A DNA stretch of 32,361 bases from a virus: the IMG/VR virus record IMGVR_UViG_3300033153_007823, positions 1 through 32,361 of that record. One strand, 5' to 3'. The position numbers and the translations under genes are program-made. Below the pieces are notes generated by a model that was given only the letters and a program-made list of their open reading frames with translations, did no database searches and was not told the origin of the DNA. Every line of letters begins with the position of its first letter. The first letter of the stretch is position 1. Of this stretch, positions 7,903 to 15,862 are shown in pieces.

Positions 7903-9290
7903 TGACGAGACGAGTGACGGATTTATCGGCAGAGAGGCGGCGGAAGTTGACCAGGGAATTGTTCAAGATCGCCTCGGTCATTTCCAAACGGTCGGACCTC
8001 GCGGGTCGCCTCGGCAAGTCCTTCATGAAGACCACCGGGACCTTTGCTCGCGAACTGTACACAGCCCTTGGCTATCTGGTCAACCCCACGTATGAGGACT
8101 ATGAAGCGTGTTACTCTAGGCAGGACATCGCCTCGACCATCGTAGACATCCCCGCGGAGGGGAGTTGGGAGTTGGAGCCGGTCATTACGGACAGCGTAGA
8201 CCCGGGGCAGAGTGCCTTCGACAAGGCGTGGGTGGAGTTGAATTCTCGCGTTGGCGTCATCCAAACCCTGGTCAAGGCGGACAAACTCGCGGGCATCGGT
8301 TGTTACGGGGTGGTTCTGTTGGGATTCTCGGACGGGGCGGAACTGAGCCAACCGATCACACTCAACAAGAATAACGACCTGCTCTTCTTGCGGCCTGTGA
8401 GCGAAGGCGATGCCATGATAAAGAAACTGGAGACGGACACAACCGATCCCCGCTATGGGCTGCCCCTTTACTACGAGATCAACCTCGGGGGCAGTACGAC
8501 CAAGAGCACCAACGTGAGGGTCCACTGGTCACGGGTGATCCATATTGCGGAGGGGGCCCTGAAGGATGAGATTTACGGAACGCCACGGTTGAAGAAGGTC
8601 CTGAACCGTCTATTGGACCTGGAGCGGGTCGCGGGCGGCTCCAGTGAAATGTTCTGGCAAGGGGCGTTCCCTGGGTTCGGGATCATTGCGGATGCCGATG
8701 CCGAGTTCGACTCCGATGCCAAGGAGGACATCGAGGACGAACTCGAAGAATATGTCCATGGCCTCAAGCGTTACCTCAAGCTCCAGGGGGTCAAGCTGGA
8801 GAGCCTCACCCCTCAGGTCGAGTCCCCGAAGGATCACGTGGACATCCAATTGACCCTCATCGCGGCCGCCACGCGAATCCCGAAACGGATATTGATAGGG
8901 AGCGAGAGGGGGGAGTTGGCTTCCTCCCAGGATGAACGCGCATGGGCTCGCTACAAGGACCTGCGGAGACGCAAATTCGTGGAGCCCCGCATCCTTCGCC
9001 CCTTCATCAATCGATGTATTGAGGCGGGGGCGCTCCCCGAGCCCGAGGGCGGGGAGTACCGCGTGGAATGGCCGGAGATAATGGTGTTGACCGAGGAGGA
9101 CAGGGCAAAGGTCGGGGAAAAGAAGGCCAACGCCCTCGCTAAATACGCCTCCGCACCCGGGGCGGATATGGTAATGCCCCCGGATGTGTTCTTGAAAGAA
9201 ATCATGGAACTGGACGATGATCAAATAACCGCCATTATGGAAGAGCTTGCGGGGCAGTTGAAAGGGGAAGAGGAGGTCCCGGAAGAGTAA
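7902..9290 (+). CDS. Portal protein (DUF1073-like)
   Basis: A 462-residue portal protein forming the ring at the head vertex through which DNA passes. It resembles the DUF1073 portal group: DIASTIVDIPAEGSW near residues 70-85, the central VHWSRVIHIAEG, YGTPRLKKVLNRL and ERVAGGSSEMFWQGA segments, then a long stem helix region and SSQDERAWARYKDL. The acidic C terminus is typical. It overlaps the terminase stop by one base (TAATG) and the next gene by one base, in the standard terminase-portal-minor head order. Assignment rests on these motifs and position. Confidence 0.92.
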   Translation: MTRRVTDLSAERRRKLTRELFKIASVISKRSDLAGRLGKSFMKTTGTFARELYTALGYLVNPTYEDYEACYSRQDIASTIVDIPAEGSWELEPVITDSVDPGQSAFDKAWVELNSRVGVIQTLVKADKLAGIGCYGVVLLGFSDGAELSQPITLNKNNDLLFLRPVSEGDAMIKKLETDTTDPRYGLPLYYEINLGGSTTKSTNVRVHWSRVIHIAEGALKDEIYGTPRLKKVLNRLLDLERVAGGSSEMFWQGAFPGFGIIADADAEFDSDAKEDIEDELEEYVHGLKRYLKLQGVKLESLTPQVESPKDHVDIQLTLIAAATRIPKRILIGSERGELASSQDERAWARYKDLRRRKFVEPRILRPFINRCIEAGALPEPEGGEYRVEWPEIMVLTEEDRAKVGEKKANALAKYASAPGADMVMPPDVFLKEIMELDDDQITAIMEELAGQLKGEEEVPEE

Positions 9291-10249
9291 TGGAAGCCCT
9301 GGCCCACATACATGACCATGGAACCGCGCGGGGCATGTCCTTTAACAGCGTCCTCCGCCAGGATCCCACCCGCACCACTCAACTCCGTGCCCAGTTCATG
9401 GCGGACGTGAACCGCAGGTTCCGCGCCCTCCAGAAGCTCATCCGCCTGGTCGTCGGGGAGCGGGATTGTTTCGGGCTAGGGAACATGAGGGCCCTGGTCC
9501 TGGACCCGCAGGAGGCCGCCCGTTTAGTACAGACGAGGGCATTCGCTTTCGGTACCTCACGGGAGAAGGTCGAGAGGTTCATGTCTTGGCTCCAGGAGCA
9601 AGAGAAGCTAGGAATTCTCGAAGTGATCACTCGCCCCGGCACCCGCCCCGGAGTGGAGGAGGTCTGGACGGATAAATACATCCAGACCGCTTACCAGAAG
9701 GGCATCATCCGTGCGAGGAAAGAACTAGAGAAGGCGGGTTACACAGTGGGTCCGGCGGAGGTGGAAGGGCTGCCCGGGAGGATTTCCGGGGCCTTCCTAC
9801 AACCAGTCCACGCGGATAAGGTCGGGATGTTGTTCTCCCGTACCTTTTCAGAACTGAAGGGGATCACGGCGGCGATGGATCAGTCGATTTCCCGCATTCT
9901 CGCCACTGGTATAGCCGAGGGGCGCAATCCCATGGAGTTGGCCCGGGACATCAACGCGCAGGTCAAGAAGATCGGGATAAACCGGGCGCGCACCATGGCG
10001 AGGACGGAAGTGATCCGCGCCCATCACGTGGCCACTGTCCAAGAGTACCGCCTCGCGGGCCTCGAAGGAGTACGGGTCAAGGCCGAGTGGGCGACGGCGG
10101 GTTACGACGTATGCCCGATATGCGAAGCATTGGAAGGGAAGGTGTTTTCGTTGGATGAAATTGAGGGGATGATCCCAGCGCACCCAAACTGCCGATGTGT
10201 TGCCCTTCCCTTAACCAGACATACGCCAAGGACCAGAGGAAGACGATAA
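9290..10249 (+). CDS. Minor head protein (SPP1 gp7 / Mu F-like)
   Basis: A 319-residue head morphogenesis protein of the SPP1 gp7/Mu gpF type, thought to sit at the portal and help DNA exit or prohead assembly. The C-terminal domain has the typical elements ILATGIAEGRNPMELAR, RARTMARTEVIRAHH and the Cys/His-containing end CPICEALEGKVF plus PAHPNCRCVALP. The N-terminal half is helical and less conserved. The stop is followed by a 21-base gap before the protease-scaffold gene. The gene order portal, gp7-like, protease is standard. Confidence 0.92.
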   Translation: MEALAHIHDHGTARGMSFNSVLRQDPTRTTQLRAQFMADVNRRFRALQKLIRLVVGERDCFGLGNMRALVLDPQEAARLVQTRAFAFGTSREKVERFMSWLQEQEKLGILEVITRPGTRPGVEEVWTDKYIQTAYQKGIIRARKELEKAGYTVGPAEVEGLPGRISGAFLQPVHADKVGMLFSRTFSELKGITAAMDQSISRILATGIAEGRNPMELARDINAQVKKIGINRARTMARTEVIRAHHVATVQEYRLAGLEGVRVKAEWATAGYDVCPICEALEGKVFSLDEIEGMIPAHPNCRCVALPLTRHTPRTRGRR

Positions 10250-10270
10250 CGAGTGGAGGAATAACACACA

Positions 10271-11995
10271 ATGCCTATACCGAGACCAAGAGCAGGAGAG
10301 GCCAAGGACGAGTTCATCTCTCGTTGTATGTCCAACGCGACGATGGTGAACGAGTACGGGCAGGATCAATGGTATGCCATCTGTAACCAGGCATGGGAAG
10401 ACCGCCGCTCCGTCTCTTCCAGTATGAAGATCATTCCGACCGCCCATGCCAATGTGAAGACCCGGATGGAGTCCCTCGATGGCCGGACCCACGTTGTCGT
10501 TCCTATGGTGGCACTGGTGGAGGGGGTTCACTGCGGATCCGAGGGCTGCAATTTGTACCTCAAGGAGGAGTTAGGCAAGTTCGTCGAGGCGTGGAACGGG
10601 GTGCCTATCCCCGTGATGCATCCACAGAGGGGGGGCGAGTACACCTCCGCCAATATCCCCGAGGTGCTAGAGACACAGGTGGTCGGCCGTTTCTTCAACG
10701 CCCGTTTCGAGGAAGGCAAACTTAAGGGCGAGGCATGGATAGACATCGAGAAAGCCAAGTCGATTTACCCCGATCTGTTGACGATGCTAAACTCCTCGGC
10801 CCGCCTGGAGGTGTCTACGGGGCTGTGGTCCGATGATGAGATGGTGACGGGGGAGTGGAACGGGGAGCGTTACGAGGCGATAGTAAGGAATATCCGTCCT
10901 GACCACATTGCCCTCTTGCCGGGGGCGGAAGGGGCATGTAGTTGGGAGGACGGATGCGGGGTCAGGGCAAATCAGGACAAGAAAGGAGGGGAAGGCATGA
11001 ATGTAGATGAGGTGGTCGGTGAATTGGAAAATAAGGCCGGGGGCAAGGGGAAGATCCGAGAATTCTTCGGGATCCTAGCCAAGAAACTAGGATTCCGCGC
11101 CCAGGAACTTTCTCATGACGAGATCCGGTCCAAGCTCCAAGAGGAGGTAGACAAGTTGGATGTGCCCCCGTCCGAATCCCCGTCCATTCTCCATTATGTG
11201 GTGGACGTGTTCGACGATTATTTCGTGTACGAGAAGAGGCAGAGTGATGGGGATTCGGAACTATACAAACAGGAGTTCGAGGTACGGGAGGATGGATCGG
11301 TCGCGCTCAAGGGCCAGCCCGAGAAGGTGATGAAGAACGTCGAGTATGTCCGAGCGCAAGGCAAGGTAGTGGCGAACTTTGACAAGAAACCGAAAACTGG
11401 ACAAGGAGGAGAACAAATGGGATGTTGTGAGGAGAAGATTCAGGCATTGATCGAAGGCGGCAAGTTCGCGGAGGAAGAGCGCGAGTGGCTGTCCACCCTG
11501 GAGGAGGACAAGATTGACAAGTTGCTCGCCCTGGCCGAGGGGAAGAAGGATGATGCGGATGCTGCGAGTCAGCCCAAGGACGAGCCCAAGGACGATCCTA
11601 CGGCTAATCAGCAGCAGACTACGGGCGACGGCGGGGATTCGGCTACCGGGGACGTCGAGCCCAAGGACAAGAAGCCCCTGGACGTTAACCAGTTTCTGGA
11701 AACGGTCCCGGCGGAATTTCGTGAGGTTCTCGAATCGGGGGTCAAGATGCACAGGGAGAGAAAAGAATCCTTGGTCAAAGCCATCCTGGCCAACGAACGG
11801 AACAAGTTCACTCAGGAGTACCTCCAGGAGCGCTCCATCGATGAGCTTGAGGCCCTCGCGGCCCTCGCCATCAGGGACTATTCCGCACGCGGCATCGCGG
11901 AACCCCCGAACGATGGGACCAAGGCCAACGTCCGTAGGAATGATGGAACGGGTGTCCCGGAGATGCCCAAGATGTTTGCACAGGACAACAAGTAA
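10271..11995 (+). CDS. Prohead protease-scaffold fusion (DUF2213-like)
   Basis: A 574-residue protein combining several parts. Residues 1-45 form a small N-terminal region (KDEFISRCMSNATMVNEYG). Residues about 46-240 look like a DUF2213/prohead-protease domain with a plausible His-Ser-His set: H117 in VMHP, S182 in EVSTGL, H212 in RPDHIALLP. Residues about 243-380 form a middle domain (DVFDDYFVYE, then VMKNVEYV). The C-terminal part is charged and scaffold-like, with EKIQALIEGGKFAEEEREWL and a Pro/Asp/Lys-rich linker. ATGs at 10997 and 11417 are in frame and each follows a strong Shine-Dalgarno sequence, so shorter scaffold products are likely made. It would guide capsid assembly and then be cleaved out. 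Confidence 0.85.
   Translation: MPIPRPRAGEAKDEFISRCMSNATMVNEYGQDQWYAICNQAWEDRRSVSSSMKIIPTAHANVKTRMESLDGRTHVVVPMVALVEGVHCGSEGCNLYLKEELGKFVEAWNGVPIPVMHPQRGGEYTSANIPEVLETQVVGRFFNARFEEGKLKGEAWIDIEKAKSIYPDLLTMLNSSARLEVSTGLWSDDEMVTGEWNGERYEAIVRNIRPDHIALLPGAEGACSWEDGCGVRANQDKKGGEGMNVDEVVGELENKAGGKGKIREFFGILAKKLGFRAQELSHDEIRSKLQEEVDKLDVPPSESPSILHYVVDVFDDYFVYEKRQSDGDSELYKQEFEVREDGSVALKGQPEKVMKNVEYVRAQGKVVANFDKKPKTGQGGEQMGCCEEKIQALIEGGKFAEEEREWLSTLEEDKIDKLLALAEGKKDDADAASQPKDEPKDDPTANQQQTTGDGGDSATGDVEPKDKKPLDVNQFLETVPAEFREVLESGVKMHRERKESLVKAILANERNKFTQEYLQERSIDELEALAALAIRDYSARGIAEPPNDGTKANVRRNDGTGVPEMPKMFAQDNK
10985..10999 (+). promoter_or_regulatory. Internal ribosome binding site and start (first nested product)
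   Basis: Inside the protease-scaffold frame, GGAGG at 10985-10989 (within AAAGGAGGGG) precedes an in-frame ATG at 10997 by seven bases. The site falls exactly at the end of the protease domain, so initiation here would give a 332-residue protease-less protein. Confidence 0.65.
10997..11995 (+). CDS. Nested scaffold-type product (internal start 1)
   Basis: In-frame product of 332 residues starting MNVDEVVGELENKAG, residue 243 of the full protein. It lacks the protease domain but keeps the middle domain (DVFDDYFVYE, VMKNVEYV) and the scaffold-like C terminus. The start has a strong Shine-Dalgarno sequence at good spacing. Nested scaffold genes inside protease genes are known in lambda (C/Nu3); here the arrangement is inferred from sequence alone. 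Confidence 0.55.
   Translation: MNVDEVVGELENKAGGKGKIREFFGILAKKLGFRAQELSHDEIRSKLQEEVDKLDVPPSESPSILHYVVDVFDDYFVYEKRQSDGDSELYKQEFEVREDGSVALKGQPEKVMKNVEYVRAQGKVVANFDKKPKTGQGGEQMGCCEEKIQALIEGGKFAEEEREWLSTLEEDKIDKLLALAEGKKDDADAASQPKDEPKDDPTANQQQTTGDGGDSATGDVEPKDKKPLDVNQFLETVPAEFREVLESGVKMHRERKESLVKAILANERNKFTQEYLQERSIDELEALAALAIRDYSARGIAEPPNDGTKANVRRNDGTGVPEMPKMFAQDNK
11403..11419 (+). promoter_or_regulatory. Internal ribosome binding site and start (second nested product)
   Basis: AAGGAGGA at 11403-11410 lies six bases before an in-frame ATG at 11417. The coding need for these residues is only Gln-Gly-Gly-Glu-Gln, so the strong match to the 16S rRNA tail is notable. It falls at the boundary between the middle domain and the scaffold-like C terminus. 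Confidence 0.65.
11417..11995 (+). CDS. Nested scaffold-type product (internal start 2)
   Basis: In-frame product of 192 residues beginning MGCCEEKIQALIEG, residue 383 of the full protein. It holds the helical segment GGKFAEEEREWLSTLEEDKI, a low-complexity Asp/Lys/Pro/Gln linker (about residues 50-95 of this product) and the C-terminal helices. Size and composition suit a scaffolding protein that fills the prohead. Expression from this start is predicted from the ribosome binding site, not shown. Confidence 0.55.
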   Translation: MGCCEEKIQALIEGGKFAEEEREWLSTLEEDKIDKLLALAEGKKDDADAASQPKDEPKDDPTANQQQTTGDGGDSATGDVEPKDKKPLDVNQFLETVPAEFREVLESGVKMHRERKESLVKAILANERNKFTQEYLQERSIDELEALAALAIRDYSARGIAEPPNDGTKANVRRNDGTGVPEMPKMFAQDNK

Positions 11996-12035
11996 ACTCA
12001 ACCCGAGAAAGAAAGAGAGAAGGAGGTAACTAAAC

Positions 12036-12488
12036 ATGGCTTTCAGGACTATTGTATTGAAAGGTGATCCGATCAGGAAAGAGGCCAAGGCTGGTGGCAC
12101 CATTACCCCTGGGCACCTCTTGTATTACAGCGCGGCGGACACGGTGAAGGTCCATGCCAGTTCGGGCCAGCCCACAGGGGCTATGTTCGCCATCGAGAAT
12201 TCCCTGGAAGGTGGCGAAATCGGGGACGATTACTCCACCGGGGACCGCGTCCAGTACGTCCACGCGAGGCCGGGCGATGAGATCTACGCTTGGCTCAAGG
12301 ACGGTGAGAACGTGTCTGTTGGGGACTATCTCCAGAGTGGGGGCAACGGGGACTTGATCAAGTACGTGGCCTCCTCGGCTGGTAAGATAGAGTACCCGAA
12401 CAGCATCGTAGCCGTGGCGTTGGAGGCGGTGAATCTGTCGGCTTCCTCGAACACGACCCACGGAAGGATCAAGGTTGCAGTAGTGTAG
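12036..12488 (+). CDS. Capsid decoration/stabilisation-type protein
   Basis: A 150-residue, mostly beta protein located between the scaffold and major capsid genes, the usual place for a head decoration or cement protein. It starts MAFRTIVLKGDPIRKE, with repeated Gly-rich turns (AGGTITPGHLLYYS, then NVSVGDYLQSGG) and ends in a short beta strand (RIKVAVV). AGGAGGT at 12021-12027 is eight bases before the ATG, a strong initiation site fitting a protein needed in many copies. Its exact family is not certain; the call rests on position, size and fold-like pattern. Confidence 0.7.
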   Translation: MAFRTIVLKGDPIRKEAKAGGTITPGHLLYYSAADTVKVHASSGQPTGAMFAIENSLEGGEIGDDYSTGDRVQYVHARPGDEIYAWLKDGENVSVGDYLQSGGNGDLIKYVASSAGKIEYPNSIVAVALEAVNLSASSNTTHGRIKVAVV

Positions 12489-12537
12489 TCGCGGTAACGA
12501 ATAACTGAATCTCATATGTGGAAAAGGAGGAATGAGA

Positions 12538-13509
12538 ATGGATTATTTTATTGAAGGCAAAGCTCATGGCCCTGTAGCCCATAGGCTTCTTGCGAATGGA
12601 ATGAACGTGAATGCCTTGCGGACCAACGACACCTTGCTCTATGATGAGTGGAAGCAGATCGACAACGCCGTTGTCAAGGCCGCTCTCCGCCGCGCGGTAG
12701 GTGTCGCGGATCTCCAGGCCGCTGGTTTGACTTATGGCGGATTCAATGGGATGGCGAAGACCGTCCTCGGGTATCAGGATGCGAGCGATATCTCCGACGC
12801 CAACATGAACATGGACGGCGTCAACGAAGGGGATCGTGACCGGATGGAATTTGATATCCATTACCTCCCGTTGCCCATTATCCATAAGGATTTCTCTTTC
12901 AGCATTCGGGAGATCAACGAGAGCCGCAACGGGTCCATGCCTCTGGACACCAGTATGGCGGAGATGGCAGCGACCAAGGTGATCGAGAAGGTGGAAAGCA
13001 TCATCTTCGCTGGGGCCAGTTCGTACAAGTTTGGCGGCGGGACCCTCTACGGCCTGTCCGATTACACCAACGTGAACTCGGTTTCCCTGTCGACCAATTG
13101 GGACGCGAGCGCGAAGACCGGAGCGGATATCGTCGATGATGTTCGGTCTATGAAACAGGCGTCGATCAACGACCGTTTCTTCGGCCCCTGGAACCTGTAC
13201 GTGCCCACGGCCTACGAGACGGTGCTGGACGATGACTATGCCAGCGGCTATCCCAAGACCATCCGTCAGAGGATCCTGGAGATTGACGGTATCCAGTCGG
13301 TTAAGGTTTCCGATTTCTTGGCGGCCAATACCGTGATCCTGGTCCAGATGACCCCGGACGTGATCCGCCTCGTCGAAGGCCTGCCCATTACCACGGTTCA
13401 GTGGGACACCGAGGGCGGAATGAAGGTGCGGTTCAAGGTCATGGCCATCATGGTTCCGCAGATCCGGGCTGCCCAGGATGGCAAGTGTGGTGTCGTGAAA
13501 TTGGCCTAG
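12538..13509 (+). CDS. Major capsid protein (encapsulin/HK97-like)
   Basis: A protein of about 323 residues that should form the icosahedral shell. It resembles the encapsulin-like (linocin/bacteriocin-annotated) branch of the HK97 fold: an N-terminal region with a long helix (VVKAALRRAVGVADLQAAGL), YLPLPIIHKDFSFSIREI, a spine-helix-like segment AEMAATKVIEKVESIIFAGA, YGLSDYTNVN, and a C-terminal beta part ending in KCGVVKLA. Two ATGs (12532 and 12538) are in frame. AAAGGAGG at 12523-12530 leaves one base before the first and seven before the second, so 12538 is the better start. It follows the decoration gene in the standard order. Confidence 0.88.
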   Translation: MDYFIEGKAHGPVAHRLLANGMNVNALRTNDTLLYDEWKQIDNAVVKAALRRAVGVADLQAAGLTYGGFNGMAKTVLGYQDASDISDANMNMDGVNEGDRDRMEFDIHYLPLPIIHKDFSFSIREINESRNGSMPLDTSMAEMAATKVIEKVESIIFAGASSYKFGGGTLYGLSDYTNVNSVSLSTNWDASAKTGADIVDDVRSMKQASINDRFFGPWNLYVPTAYETVLDDDYASGYPKTIRQRILEIDGIQSVKVSDFLAANTVILVQMTPDVIRLVEGLPITTVQWDTEGGMKVRFKVMAIMVPQIRAAQDGKCGVVKLA

Positions 13510-13551
13510 TGTTTAAGGCCTTTGTCCTAACCAAGGAAGGAGGTTTTCGCA

Positions 13552-13926
13552 ATGCCTATTTGGAGAGTGAAGAGTGGTAAGTATTACCGGCGAGGAGAGG
13601 TAGATGGACAGACTCAGTTAATATGTCATTGTCCTGGGGACACCTTCGAGGCGGAAGAGTGGGAAGTAAAGGGGGTGTTGTCTCAGTTAGAAATGGTAAC
13701 GCCCCCTTCCCCTCCCCCCGCCCCGGCGCCCGGCCTCGTGAAGAGGGGGATCGAAGAGGACCAAGGGGACTGGTTCGAGGTGATAAACCCGGCCACTGGA
13801 GAGCCCATTAACGATAGGCCATTGACTGAGGAGGAAGCCGATGCCCTCATTAACAAAGAAGCCGGTGAGGAGAACACGGCGGAAGACCAAGACTCGGAGG
13901 ACCCGGTCCCAGGGCAGGACGAATAG
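13552..13926 (+). CDS. Small protein with Pro-rich linker after the capsid gene
   Basis: A 124-residue protein with a strong ribosome binding site (AAGGAGG about ten bases before the ATG). The N-terminal 50 residues look like a small beta domain (WRVKSGKYYRRGEV, FEAEEWEV). A Pro-rich linker follows (TPPSPPPAPAPG), then a second short segment (WFEVINPATGEPIND) and an acidic C terminus rich in Glu/Asp. No catalytic motif is seen. It may be a head accessory or neck-associated protein by position. I do not recognise the family. Confidence 0.7.
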   Translation: MPIWRVKSGKYYRRGEVDGQTQLICHCPGDTFEAEEWEVKGVLSQLEMVTPPSPPPAPAPGLVKRGIEEDQGDWFEVINPATGEPINDRPLTEEEADALINKEAGEENTAEDQDSEDPVPGQDE

Positions 13927-13942
13927 GTGGCATCCTCCGAGA

Positions 13943-14518
13943 ATGTGGCCGGAACGCACCGTGTTTATCCTTGGTGGTGGACCGAGCCTCCTCAAAACGG
14001 ATCTTCGCCCCCTGTACCGAGGGCAGAGGGTTATCGGGGTGAATAACGCCTTTGAGTTGGGTCCATGGGTAGATGTATGTCTCTTTGGTGACATTCAATG
14101 GTTTCACTGGAATCTAGAATCTCTGAGGAGGTTCGGGGGGTTGGTGGTTTCGGCACATCCAGGAACATGGCCTGCGTGGGTTAAGCCGATGCTTCGAGGC
14201 AAGCCTGAGGGGATCGAAACCCGCCGTGGATTCCTATCATGGAACCGTTCCAGTGGCGGGGCGGCAGTGAACCTCGCCGTCCACCTCGGGGCGAAGCGCA
14301 TAGTGTTAATTGGCTATGATATGCGATTAGTGGACGGGAAGAAGAATTGGCATAACAAACATAAGGAAAGGCCCCATGATCCTTTCGAGAGGTTTTTGCG
14401 GCCGTGGAAACTGATCCGGGCGGATTGTGCGAAATTGGGGGTGGAGATTTTTAACGCCACGCCCGGAAGCGCCTTAACCCTGTTCCCTTTCGTTACGGTG
14501 GAGGAGATGGCGAAATGA
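13943..14518 (+). CDS. MptE/DUF115-like enzyme of the carbohydrate cassette
   Basis: About 191 residues. It starts with a nucleotide-binding-like motif VFILGGGPSLLKTDL (GGGPS at residues 11-15), followed by VIGVNNAF and VDVCLFGDIQWF. It later has FLSWNRSSGGAAVNLAVHLGAKRIVLIGYDM, a pattern seen in DUF115/MptE-like and sialyltransferase-related phage proteins. These families transfer or handle activated sugars or nucleotides; the substrate here is unknown. The frame extends upstream to 13841, but that part is an Arg/Lys-rich shadow overlapping the previous gene, so ATG 13943 is preferred. It is the first gene of a four-gene modification cassette, and its stop overlaps the next start. Confidence 0.7.
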   Translation: MWPERTVFILGGGPSLLKTDLRPLYRGQRVIGVNNAFELGPWVDVCLFGDIQWFHWNLESLRRFGGLVVSAHPGTWPAWVKPMLRGKPEGIETRRGFLSWNRSSGGAAVNLAVHLGAKRIVLIGYDMRLVDGKKNWHNKHKERPHDPFERFLRPWKLIRADCAKLGVEIFNATPGSALTLFPFVTVEEMAK

Positions 14519-15201
14519 GAACGTCAGAATCCTATTTCTATGATATGAAATGCTCGGATCTTAACCATGTGCCTAATCCTGAAACCTTTCTTGAGGAGAT
14601 CATAATGGGGGATTCTATTAATAAGATTTCGCACCCAGATTTCGCAAGCCGATCCAGCGCATCTAACCAATCGTGTTGTTTTGTGTCGGCCGAAGGGGCG
14701 GTTGTTAAGCCCCCTGTCCGCATAGGTCGGGGCGTGGTCATCGACCGAGGGGTGCTCATCGAGGAAGGCGTGTTTATTGGGCACAATACTGTGGTGAGGG
14801 AAGGGGTGAAACTGTACCGAGGGGCTACTGTCGGCCATAATGTAGTGATCGAAGCCTTTACTTCTATTGGCGAAGAGACGACCATCCAATCCCAATGCCA
14901 CATCACCAAGAATGCGGTCATTGGCCCTTGTTCCTATTTCGGCCCTTGCGTCGTCATGATCAATGACCAGACCCTGTCTTCAGTCAAAGGCCGCCCGGGA
15001 ACCCCCCGCTTAGTGGGTCCCCGCATCGGTCGTGGGGTACGTATCGGGGCGGGGGCCCTCATTATGCCCGGAGTTAGCATAGGGGACAACGCCTTCATCG
15101 GGGCAGGCAGCGTAGTGACCAAAGACGTGCCCTCGGGGCAGATGTGGTTCGGCTCCCCGGCCACCTATCGAAGGGAGGTGCCGAAGGATGAATGGATATG
15201 A
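14515..15201 (+). CDS. Left-handed beta-helix (hexapeptide-repeat) acyltransferase
   Basis: A 228-residue protein with many [LIV]-G-x4 hexapeptide repeats between about residues 60 and 215 (VRIGRGVVIDRGVLIEEGVF, then IGRGVRIGAGALIMPGVSIG). It ends in the typical loop VVTKDVPSGQMWFGSPA. This is the left-handed beta-helix fold of acetyl/acyltransferases such as those acting on nucleotide-linked amino sugars. The extra 55-residue N-terminal segment has no clear motif; an internal ATG at 14605 is an alternative start. The start overlaps the previous stop (ATGA). With neighbouring glycosyl- and sulfotransferase-like genes it probably acts on a glycan, but the acceptor is unknown. Confidence 0.85.
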   Translation: MRTSESYFYDMKCSDLNHVPNPETFLEEIIMGDSINKISHPDFASRSSASNQSCCFVSAEGAVVKPPVRIGRGVVIDRGVLIEEGVFIGHNTVVREGVKLYRGATVGHNVVIEAFTSIGEETTIQSQCHITKNAVIGPCSYFGPCVVMINDQTLSSVKGRPGTPRLVGPRIGRGVRIGAGALIMPGVSIGDNAFIGAGSVVTKDVPSGQMWFGSPATYRREVPKDEWI

Positions 15202-15859
15202 ACTGCCGCGCCTAGCCTGTGCGTACCGAAGGGGGGCGGGATATGTCCCCCAGTCGGTGGCGAGACTCCGTTCTAGCGCGGACCTTCACGTGCGTTCGGA
15301 CTACGCCTGGGATTTTGTCTGTGTGACGAATGAACCCGATCATCCTCTGTTCGCTCAGGAAGACATAGTCACGGTGCCGATGCTGAATGATTTCCCCGGA
15401 TGGTGGTGTACAACGGAGCTTTTTCGCCTGAAGGGGCCGGTGGTCGTGGTTGGGCTGGATACGGTGTTTGTCGGCGACATAACCCCCTTATTCGAGATGG
15501 CGGTGAATTGCCCTTCCGACGAATTTTACATGATCCGACCTTTTAACCCGAGGGAGAAATGGGCTTCGGGCATTATGATTTGGAATGGGGACTGGGAATG
15601 GATGTTCAGTTCCTTCAACCCCTCGATCGAGATCCCCTTATATGACCTGGAGCAACGGAGAGTGTGGGACAAGATCGAAGGCATGGGCCTTACCATTCGA
15701 TGCGTTCAAGACGAATTCCTCGGCGTCTACAGTTATAAGCACCACTGTAGGTCTCGGGGGAGGCCCCCGAAGGATGCCCGAGTGATTCTTTTCCATGGCC
15801 AACCGCGCCCAGATCAGTGTTCCGAACCGTGGATAAGACGTAACCAGGGGGAGATTTGA
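15188..15859 (+). CDS. Glycosyltransferase-like protein
   Basis: A 223-residue protein with features of a GT-A-fold nucleotide-sugar transferase. VCVTNEPDHP is followed by GWWCTTELFRL (71-81) and a DxD-like acidic segment VVVVGLDTVFVGDI (about 85-98). Later come ASGIMIWNGD and a C-terminal VILFHGQPRP, which fits a metal- or donor-binding His. Together these resemble small phage and bacterial sugar transferases, though a precise family cannot be fixed by eye. GGGAGGTG (15173-15180) is seven bases before the ATG, and the gene overlaps the acyltransferase by 14 bases. It is likely to act with its cassette neighbours. Confidence 0.72.
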   Translation: MNGYELPRLACAYRRGAGYVPQSVARLRSSADLHVRSDYAWDFVCVTNEPDHPLFAQEDIVTVPMLNDFPGWWCTTELFRLKGPVVVVGLDTVFVGDITPLFEMAVNCPSDEFYMIRPFNPREKWASGIMIWNGDWEWMFSSFNPSIEIPLYDLEQRRVWDKIEGMGLTIRCVQDEFLGVYSYKHHCRSRGRPPKDARVILFHGQPRPDQCSEPWIRRNQGEI

Positions 15860-15862
15860 GAC

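Noticed and set aside
13841-13942. Upstream extension of the MptE-like gene (Arg/Lys-rich N terminus)
   Set aside because: It overlaps 86 bases of the previous gene in another frame and has no family features; ATG 13943 starts just before the conserved motif.
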